From Ruminococcaceae bacterium UBA5391 (GTDB lineage: Bacteria > Bacillota > Clostridia > Oscillospirales > Acutalibacteraceae), in contig DHOL01000009.1 of NCBI GenBank assembly GCA_002410755.1, positions 1 through 6,794 of the forward strand: DNA of 6,794 bases, given 5' to 3'. The position numbers and the translations under genes were made by a program. Below are positions 6,322 to 6,794 of the stretch, in pieces (position 1 is the first letter of the stretch; each line of letters starts with the position of its first letter). Below the pieces are notes generated by a model. The model was not told where the DNA came from. It did no database searches and worked only from the letters and a program-made list of their open reading frames with translations.

Positions 6322-6794
6322 ATGGCAGGATTTGTCGAAAAATTCAAGGACATGTGGAATCCGCCGGAGGACGAATATGAAGAGGAAGACTATACGGATG
6401 AGGGAGAGCAAAATGCTGATGCCCCTGTAGAGCAGGGCAGAAGTGTGGAGCCGGAAGCATCCAAGCACGAATCCGGCAGAAGAATCCAGCCGGTGAGTTC
6501 AAGCAATAAAGTGGTCAATATTCATGCGACGGCTCAGCTTCAGGTCGTTTTGTTTAAACCGGAGCGCTTTGGCGAAGAGACCTGCAATATAGCAGATGAG
6601 CTTCTTAAGATGCACACGGTTGTCCTGAACCTTGAAAATACCAATAAGGATATTTCCCGCAGAATTGTTGATTTTCTGAGCGGCGTGGCATATGCGAACG
6701 GCGGGAAGATTAAGCGTGTTGCAACAAGTACTTTCATCATTACACCATATAATGTTGACCTTACCGGTGAAGACGTGATGGACGAGCTGGAAAA
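6322..6794 (+). CDS. sepF: Cell division protein SepF (3' end outside window)
   Basis: SepF is a membrane-tethered partner of FtsZ that bundles and curves FtsZ filaments and anchors the Z ring in Gram-positive bacteria. The visible 157 codons start at an ATG with a good ribosome binding site. The N-terminus MAGFVEKFKDMWNPP fits the amphipathic membrane-targeting helix. A low-complexity acidic linker follows (about 16-60, rich in E and D). The globular SepF domain runs from about 63 (NKVVNIHATAQLQVVLFKP) through a helix (FGEETCNIADELLKMH) and VVLNLENTN to the characteristic RRIVDFLSGVAYANGG (113-128), then KIKRVATSTFIITPYNVDLTG (129-149). The reading frame is still open at the edge, but SepF proteins normally end soon after this point, so only a few residues should be missing. 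It follows yggS by 20 nt, as ylmF follows ylmE in Bacillus. Further division genes such as a YlmG- or DivIVA-type gene would be expected downstream but are not in view. Confidence 0.95.
   Translation, partial: MAGFVEKFKDMWNPPEDEYEEEDYTDEGEQNADAPVEQGRSVEPEASKHESGRRIQPVSSSNKVVNIHATAQLQVVLFKPERFGEETCNIADELLKMHTVVLNLENTNKDISRRIVDFLSGVAYANGGKIKRVATSTFIITPYNVDLTGEDVMDELE

Overview
The window is a dense, single-direction bacterial gene block with six genes, all on the + strand: the 3' half of mutS, then complete mutL, miaA, a HlyD-like membrane-anchored adaptor gene and a YggS/YlmE-type PLP protein gene, and finally sepF, which runs off the right edge. The content points to a Gram-positive member of the Bacillota, most likely class Clostridia and perhaps an Oscillospiraceae/Ruminococcaceae-type genome. 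The reasons are the yggS(ylmE)-sepF pair typical of Gram-positive division clusters, a MutL carrying the endonuclease motif of organisms that lack MutH, strong AGGAGG-type ribosome binding sites, and moderately high GC. The taxonomic placement is an inference from gene content, not a database match.

Layout: mutS C-terminal half (1-1377); a 59-nt gap with a strong ribosome binding site; mutL (1437-3347); miaA (3344-4288, 4-nt ATGA overlap with mutL); HlyD-like protein (4285-5577, GTG start, 4-nt GTGA overlap with miaA); yggS (5555-6301, 23-nt overlap); a 20-nt gap; sepF (6322 to the edge, 157 codons visible and probably lacking only its last few residues). No RNA gene, mobile element, CRISPR array, terminator or long non-coding stretch is visible. 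The longest gap is the 59 nt before mutL.

The overlaps and short gaps suggest one translationally coupled operon. It moves from post-replicative mismatch repair (MutS recognises, MutL nicks) through tRNA A37 prenylation (MiaA) to envelope and division functions (HlyD-like protein, YggS, SepF). Both MutS and MutL carry a Q-x-x-L-x-P sequence resembling a sliding-clamp-binding motif, which fits a clamp-directed, methylation-independent repair pathway.

Two points deserve a second look. One is a near-consensus housekeeping promoter (TTGACA, 17 nt, GATAAT) inside the 3' end of yggS, about 150 nt before sepF, which could uncouple sepF and the genes after it from the repair operon. The other is the HlyD-like adaptor protein, which sits next to the division genes with no exporter partner in view and whose role is not known to me. 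I see no obviously novel defence or mobile system here.
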